A DNA stretch of 64,000 bases, taken from the NCBI RefSeq assembly GCF_900186585.1, contig NZ_FYDD01000004.1:62001-126000 (forward strand), in the 5' to 3' direction. The translations under genes and the position numbers were made by a program. How positions within the stretch are numbered: position 1 is the stretch's first letter; the number at the start of each line of letters is the position of its first letter. The notes under the pieces were generated by a model. That model worked only from the letters and a program-made list of their open reading frames with translations, did no database searches and had not been told where the DNA came from. This DNA is from Massiliimalia timonensis (GTDB lineage: Bacteria; Bacillota; Clostridia; Oscillospirales; Ruminococcaceae). This document shows, piece by piece, positions 59,668 through 64,000 of this stretch.

Positions 59668-61107
59668 ATGGTGTTTTCCAGTATCCCGTTTATCTTCTTA
59701 TTTTTACCGGCCGCTGTGCTGGTCTATCTTTTAACGCCTGCACGTTACCGGAATTTAGTGCTGCTGCTGGAGAACCTCGTCTTTTATGCCTGCTCCGCCC
59801 TGCCCGCGCTTCCGGTCTTAGCATGTTTGATCGTGGCGGATTACCTGTGCGGCCTGTCCATCTACCGGTACCGGCGCAGCAAAAAACGCGCGCGGGTCCC
59901 GTTGATCATCGGGGTATGTATCAATGTGATCTGCCTTCTTTTCATGAAACACAAACTATTCTATTTCAGCTTTCTGACTCTTCCGGCAGAAAGTAAGCTT
60001 GGCTTTGACTTTTTGATCCCGATTGGGATCTCTATTTATACCTTGCAGGGGATCTCGTATCTGGCGGATCTTTACCGTAACCGCGTCAAGGTGCAAAGGC
60101 ACTTTGTCTCTTTTGCCATGTACCTTTCCATGTTCCCGCAGATGATCTGCGGTCCGATCGTACGGTACAGCGACATTTCAGAAACGGTCGTCAGCCGCCA
60201 GACCAACGCAAACACCATTTCCAAAGGATATAATCTATTTATCCGGGGGCTGGCAAAAAAGCTGGTCTTGGCAGATACAATGCTTTCGTTATGGAAAACC
60301 GTGAAGGAAATGGATTATGCCACCCTTCCCGTCCTGACCGCATGGCTTGGGATTTTGGGGTTCGCGTTTGGGATCTACTTTTATTTTTCCGGTTATACCG
60401 ATATGGCCCGCGGGATCGCCAAGATACTTGGGTTTGAATTCCCCATGAATTTCAATTCCCCCTATACTGCCAAAAGCCTGACAGATTTCTGGCGCAGGTG
60501 GAACATCTCCCTCACTGTATGGTGCAAATCCTATGTGATCTCCCCGCTGGGGAAAAAGCATGATTCGTTTTTGATCACCATGTTCCGCCTCATCCTTTTA
60601 TGGGCTTTAATGGGACTTTGGTACGGGAACGGCTGGAACTTTTTGCTGTGGGGTCTAGTCCTTGGGGTATTGATCGCAGTGGAGCAGCTGTTCCTTTCCC
60701 CCCTGCTCGAAAAACTGCCTATTTTGATCCAACGGATCTACACCATTGTGATCGTCCTGTGCGCTTGGGTCATCTTTGAAATCAAAGATGTTACTCAGGT
60801 TTGGGCATACTATAAAGCAATGTTCACCGGAAACGCCGGTTCGTGGGGCGAGCTGTTTGCCGGCGGAGGCAGCTTTTTTGCAGATGGCACCAGCCTTTAC
60901 CTGCTGGGCTGTTACGCAGTGATCCTGCTGATCTGTATTTTGGGAAGCGGCAGCCTGATCCATAATCTTGGATTAAAATGCGAGCAAAGATCTTCCCGGG
61001 CGGCCTTGGGGCTGCGGATCGCCAGCGAAATCGTTTTGACCTTGCTGTGCCTGCTTATTTTGGCGGGCGGGGCCGGTATTGGCACAACCTTTTTCGTCCA
61101 CTTCTAA
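59668..61107 (+). CDS. MBOAT-family O-acyltransferase (AlgI/DltB-like)
   Basis: The 479-residue membrane protein starts at the ATG at 59668, after AAAGGAGTG; the GTG three codons earlier lies in the ribosome site. It has many membrane helices. The conserved block PQMICGPIVRYSDI, the catalytic-region TDFWRRWNISLTVWCKSYVI and the histidine position of LIHNLGL-type sequences follow the AlgI/DltB pattern. Such proteins pass acyl groups across the membrane to sugars or polymers. A DHHW-family protein follows directly, a typical partner in exopolysaccharide acetylation. Confidence 0.9.
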   Translation: MVFSSIPFIFLFLPAAVLVYLLTPARYRNLVLLLENLVFYACSALPALPVLACLIVADYLCGLSIYRYRRSKKRARVPLIIGVCINVICLLFMKHKLFYFSFLTLPAESKLGFDFLIPIGISIYTLQGISYLADLYRNRVKVQRHFVSFAMYLSMFPQMICGPIVRYSDISETVVSRQTNANTISKGYNLFIRGLAKKLVLADTMLSLWKTVKEMDYATLPVLTAWLGILGFAFGIYFYFSGYTDMARGIAKILGFEFPMNFNSPYTAKSLTDFWRRWNISLTVWCKSYVISPLGKKHDSFLITMFRLILLWALMGLWYGNGWNFLLWGLVLGVLIAVEQLFLSPLLEKLPILIQRIYTIVIVLCAWVIFEIKDVTQVWAYYKAMFTGNAGSWGELFAGGGSFFADGTSLYLLGCYAVILLICILGSGSLIHNLGLKCEQRSSRAALGLRIASEIVLTLLCLLILAGGAGIGTTFFVHF

Positions 61108-61134
61108 ACCACTGGAAAGGAGGGTTTCCCCTCT

Positions 61135-62346
61135 ATGAACAAAAAGATGATCTCCCCGGTCATGGGATGTGTTTTAAGCTTGACGCTGGGCGTGCTAGCG
61201 CTTGTATGGCCGCAGAAGCCCTCGGCAGAACCGCAGGCCTCTGTCCCTGCCTCCAGCGCCCTGGAACTACACAAAAATAAAATTTCCAGATGGAACCAAA
61301 CACTACAGAACAGGCTCCCCGGAAGCCAGTTTTTTATACAGGCAAACAATCACCTTTCTTTGTTGATCTCCGGCCCCAAAATAGATCAGGTTTTTTGCTT
61401 AAAAGACCGCTTGGTCGAAAACATTGGAGCCGCGAACCCTATTACCGCACGCCGGAATACCGAAGCGGTCAACCAATTTGTATCAAGATACGGGGAAGAC
61501 ATTCCGATCTATTTTTCTTTGGTCCCCTCTGCACAGGAAGTGTACCGGGAACAAATGCCAGACGCACCTAATGTTCTGGACCAAACCTCGTTTATCACCA
61601 ACATTTACGGGGACAGCAAGCAAAACACGTCGCTTTCAAGTAATAACTCAGCTTATAGCAAAACTGCCGCCTCGGATTATGGAGCTTTACAGGATGTCAG
61701 TGCAATCGACGTCCACACAGCGCTTTTGGCAAATCAAAAACAGGATCTATATTACCACACCGATTCCAATTGGACGTCGCTTGGCGCATATACAGCCTAT
61801 GGCAGCCTAGTCACCAGTATGGGACTATCGGCTATCTCCAGCGATTCTTTTAATATTGAGCATGTCCAGTATGACTATTTGGGAAACCTTTATCAAAAAA
61901 CCCTGGTCCGAAAAGGCTCACCCGACCGAATCGACCTATACACCTATGCCCCGAACACTGTAATAGACCGTGTGATCCGCTATGAAGGAACAAAAAGCCA
62001 GACCTCCAGTTCCATGTACTATTACGAGACGCTGAATACCCCCAACGCAATGGATGTATTTTTGGGACAAGATTGCGGCGTTACCAAAATTCACACTACC
62101 ATTGATACCGGTCAGGATCTGCTTTTGTTTGGCGATGAATACGCAAAACCTTTGCTTCAGTTTTTGTCTTTGCATTACCGGTCTATTACCTTTGTCAACC
62201 TAAGTAAATACACAGATGATCAAGCCAGCCTGATAAAGCCTGCTGACTATGATACGATCTTGTTTTTATACCAAGTAAAAAATTATATCTCCGACATCAG
62301 CGTAGCGGCTAGGCTGCCCAATATCGGAGAAACAGAAAATTCCTGA
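61135..62346 (+). CDS. DHHW-family (AlgJ/AlgX-like) secreted protein
   Basis: The 403-residue protein has an N-terminal membrane anchor (MGCVLSLTLGVLALVW) and a SGNH-hydrolase-like extracellular domain. The family motif is altered: DLYYHTDSNWTSLGAYTAY carries H-x-D-x-x-W in place of D-H-H-W. It lies downstream of the MBOAT gene and is co-transcribed, so the pair probably acetylates a surface polysaccharide. The acceptor is unknown. Confidence 0.85.
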   Translation: MNKKMISPVMGCVLSLTLGVLALVWPQKPSAEPQASVPASSALELHKNKISRWNQTLQNRLPGSQFFIQANNHLSLLISGPKIDQVFCLKDRLVENIGAANPITARRNTEAVNQFVSRYGEDIPIYFSLVPSAQEVYREQMPDAPNVLDQTSFITNIYGDSKQNTSLSSNNSAYSKTAASDYGALQDVSAIDVHTALLANQKQDLYYHTDSNWTSLGAYTAYGSLVTSMGLSAISSDSFNIEHVQYDYLGNLYQKTLVRKGSPDRIDLYTYAPNTVIDRVIRYEGTKSQTSSSMYYYETLNTPNAMDVFLGQDCGVTKIHTTIDTGQDLLLFGDEYAKPLLQFLSLHYRSITFVNLSKYTDDQASLIKPADYDTILFLYQVKNYISDISVAARLPNIGETENS

Positions 62347-62363
62347 AAGGAGCACTCCCCCTT

Positions 62364-63431
62364 ATGAAACAATCAATGAAACGTATCTTTACCTTTGCTT
62401 TGGCTTCCGCCATGGCTTTGACCATGGGAAGCTGTGGAAAGCAGGTCGCAGAGGAAACCAGTTCCCTCCCCCCTGTTTCCTCAGAGCCTGCCGAAGTGCA
62501 GCCGCAAGGAAACCAAAACCCGCTGACCGGCCTTTACGATCTGGATGAAACAATGGTGGGGAAACGCCCTGTCAGCTTTATGATCAATAACCATCACCGT
62601 TCCTGGCCGCAACGCGGGATCTCACAGGCGGATATTATTTATGAATTACCGGTAGAAGGCGGCCTTACCCGGCTCATGGCGATCTATGCCGATTACAGCA
62701 AAACAAAAGACTTTGGCTCTAACCGCTCCGTACGGCATGATTTCGTTGAGCTGTCCCTTCCCTTCCATACCATCTTTATTCATTGGGGCGGGAGCACTTT
62801 TGGATACGATTCCCTGAAAAAATATGGTGTGGACGATATTGACGGCATGATCTACGCAAACAAGTACTTTTATACCGACCGTTCCCTGCATAAGGATATT
62901 GAACACACCCGCTTCATGACCCAGGAAAACCTGCAGGATGCATTAACGGGCACTAAAATCGGGTTGACTGGGGATACCCCCACCGCTTACCAGTTTGCAC
63001 AGGAAGAGGATTCTGTTTCCTTCACAGACTCTGCTAAAAAGGCTTATGTAAAGGTTTCTTCTGCTGTAAAAACTACTTTTAACTATGATGAAACAAATAA
63101 GGATTACACCAAAGTAGAATTTGACGACGATGTAATTGACGGAAACACCAAGGAAAAGGTGCATATCAAAAACGTATTCATCCTGTATGATAACATCCCG
63201 CTGATGTCCGACGGGCTGCATGTCGACCTCTCCCTCAGCAGCGGCGGTGGCTGGTATTTGACCAACGGGACGCGGACTGCGATCACATGGTCAAAGGGCG
63301 ACGCCAAAAATCCGCTGACGTTCCAAACAGAATCGGGCGAAGCATTAACAGTAAACCCCGGCAACAGCTGGGTGCTGTTTGTACCGGACAATATGAAGGA
63401 GAAAACCACCTTTGACGACGCTCAGGCTTAA
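62364..63431 (+). CDS. DUF3048-family lipoprotein
   Basis: The 355-residue protein has a lipoprotein signal with lipobox MGSC at about residues 21-24 and a low-complexity linker (TSSLPPVSSEPAEVQPQGNQ). The DUF3048 domain follows (PLTGLYDLDETMVGKRPVSF, MINNHHRSWPQRGISQADII, YELPVEGGLTRLMAIY, TAITWSKGDAKNPLTFQTES). It sits on the outer face of the membrane. The family is common in Firmicutes and has no firmly known function. The next gene starts inside its end. Confidence 0.9.
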   Translation: MKQSMKRIFTFALASAMALTMGSCGKQVAEETSSLPPVSSEPAEVQPQGNQNPLTGLYDLDETMVGKRPVSFMINNHHRSWPQRGISQADIIYELPVEGGLTRLMAIYADYSKTKDFGSNRSVRHDFVELSLPFHTIFIHWGGSTFGYDSLKKYGVDDIDGMIYANKYFYTDRSLHKDIEHTRFMTQENLQDALTGTKIGLTGDTPTAYQFAQEEDSVSFTDSAKKAYVKVSSAVKTTFNYDETNKDYTKVEFDDDVIDGNTKEKVHIKNVFILYDNIPLMSDGLHVDLSLSSGGGWYLTNGTRTAITWSKGDAKNPLTFQTESGEALTVNPGNSWVLFVPDNMKEKTTFDDAQA

Positions 63432-64000
63432 ACGGGGCTTTCTTCTGGCGGTATTTTGCGCGTTTCCGCTTTTGGCCTTTTCCTCTTGCAAGGATACACA
63501 GCCGGTACGATCTGCCTTTACCGCCATGGATACGGCCATTACTGCAAAATTTTACGGAGCGGAGGCAAAGCAGGCCGCCGAGCACTTTCAAACACAAATC
63601 GAGGACTTAGACGGCCTTTGGTCAAAAACCGACCCGCAAAGCGATATTGCACGGTTAAATCTTTATGGAACGTTGCCTACCGGGCAACTGGATCTACGCA
63701 CCATCGCTTTATTAGAAAAATCCTCCCAGCTAAGCCGGGAAACAAAAAATGCCTTCGACCCCGCATTAGGACGACTGGTTTCCTTATGGGGGATCGGCAC
63801 CGAAAAGCAGCAGGTTCCCGGAGAAGGCGAACGGCAGGCCGTACTGGAACGATGCGGGAATGAAAACCTTATGATCACAGAAGACACCGTTTCTTTAAAA
63901 AATGAAATTCAGCTCGATTTGGGCGGGATCGCAAAAGGCGCCGCTACCGATGAGGCGGTAAAAGCGCTGGAACAGTTTTCTTTGGATGGCTATCTGTTAT
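63412..64000 (+). CDS. apbE: FAD:protein FMN transferase, ApbE family (partial)
   Basis: The gene runs off the window; 196 codons are visible. I place the start at the TTG at 63412, which has AAGGAG nine bases before it and overlaps the DUF3048 gene by 20 bases; this start is uncertain. A lipoprotein signal (LLAVFCAFPLLAFSSC) follows. The family blocks are AFTAMDTAITAKFYG, LWSKTDPQSDIARLN, AFDPALGRLVSLWGIG and DLGGIAKGAATDEA, which hold the flavin- and Mg-binding sites. ApbE attaches FMN covalently to secreted redox proteins such as Rnf and Nqr subunits. Confidence 0.88.
   Translation, partial: MTTLRLKRGFLLAVFCAFPLLAFSSCKDTQPVRSAFTAMDTAITAKFYGAEAKQAAEHFQTQIEDLDGLWSKTDPQSDIARLNLYGTLPTGQLDLRTIALLEKSSQLSRETKNAFDPALGRLVSLWGIGTEKQQVPGEGERQAVLERCGNENLMITEDTVSLKNEIQLDLGGIAKGAATDEAVKALEQFSLDGYLL

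Overview
The window looks like chromosomal DNA of a low-to-medium-GC Firmicute of the Clostridia, probably an anaerobic, Oscillospiraceae-like gut bacterium. The grounds are an alaS T-box leader, strong TTGACA/TATAAT promoters, AGGAGG-type ribosome sites, a MobV/TnpV-type mobilizable element and a stand-alone ferredoxin. Genus-level assignment is not possible from this sequence alone.

Layout. (1) Positions 1-14964 are one reading frame on the minus strand, open for 4,988 codons and still open at the window edge. It encodes a giant secreted protein with an N-terminal signal peptide and an SdrD/SpaA-type B domain at the last visible residues. (2) 15.4-30.2 kb is ordinary metabolism and transport, mostly minus strand: xpt, a MarR plus heterodimeric ABC exporter operon, a MerR regulator with an amine dehydrogenase, a ferredoxin, a K+/H+-type antiporter, and a glycogen operon (membrane protein, malQ, glgP). 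(3) 30.2-30.7 kb holds tRNA-Pro, tRNA-Thr and tRNA-Tyr. (4) 31-39.7 kb is carbon and amino-acid metabolism: dapA with a small unknown protein, divergent from an IlvD/Edd dehydratase preceded by a 46-residue ORF resembling an aldolase C-terminus; a MATE pump; and an apiosidase-like glycoside hydrolase divergent from a LacI regulator. (5) 39947-48959 is an integrated mobilizable element (about 9 kb) inserted at the 3' end of guaA and bounded by a 12-bp direct repeat. It carries integrase, Xis-like protein, XRE regulator, MobC-like protein, a frameshifted AAA ATPase, MobV relaxase and TnpV. Its AT-rich cargo is an EcoRV-family restriction-modification system with two regulators, plus an unknown membrane protein. 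(6) 48.9-64 kb is a conserved housekeeping block: guaA, a transpeptidase, T-box/alaS, HIT protein, comEC, holA, an RNase M5-like protein, an MBOAT/DHHW acyl-transfer pair, a DUF3048 lipoprotein and a partial ApbE.

The most unusual parts are the giant surface protein; the EcoRV-like system, in which the endonuclease has tandem controller boxes and the methylase operon has a separate regulator next to a 33-bp palindrome; the four spaced operators controlling the element's integrase and regulator; and a matched pair of MerR boxes linking a MerR regulator to the downstream amine dehydrogenase. All functional calls rest on reading motifs and recalled family features; no database search was run.
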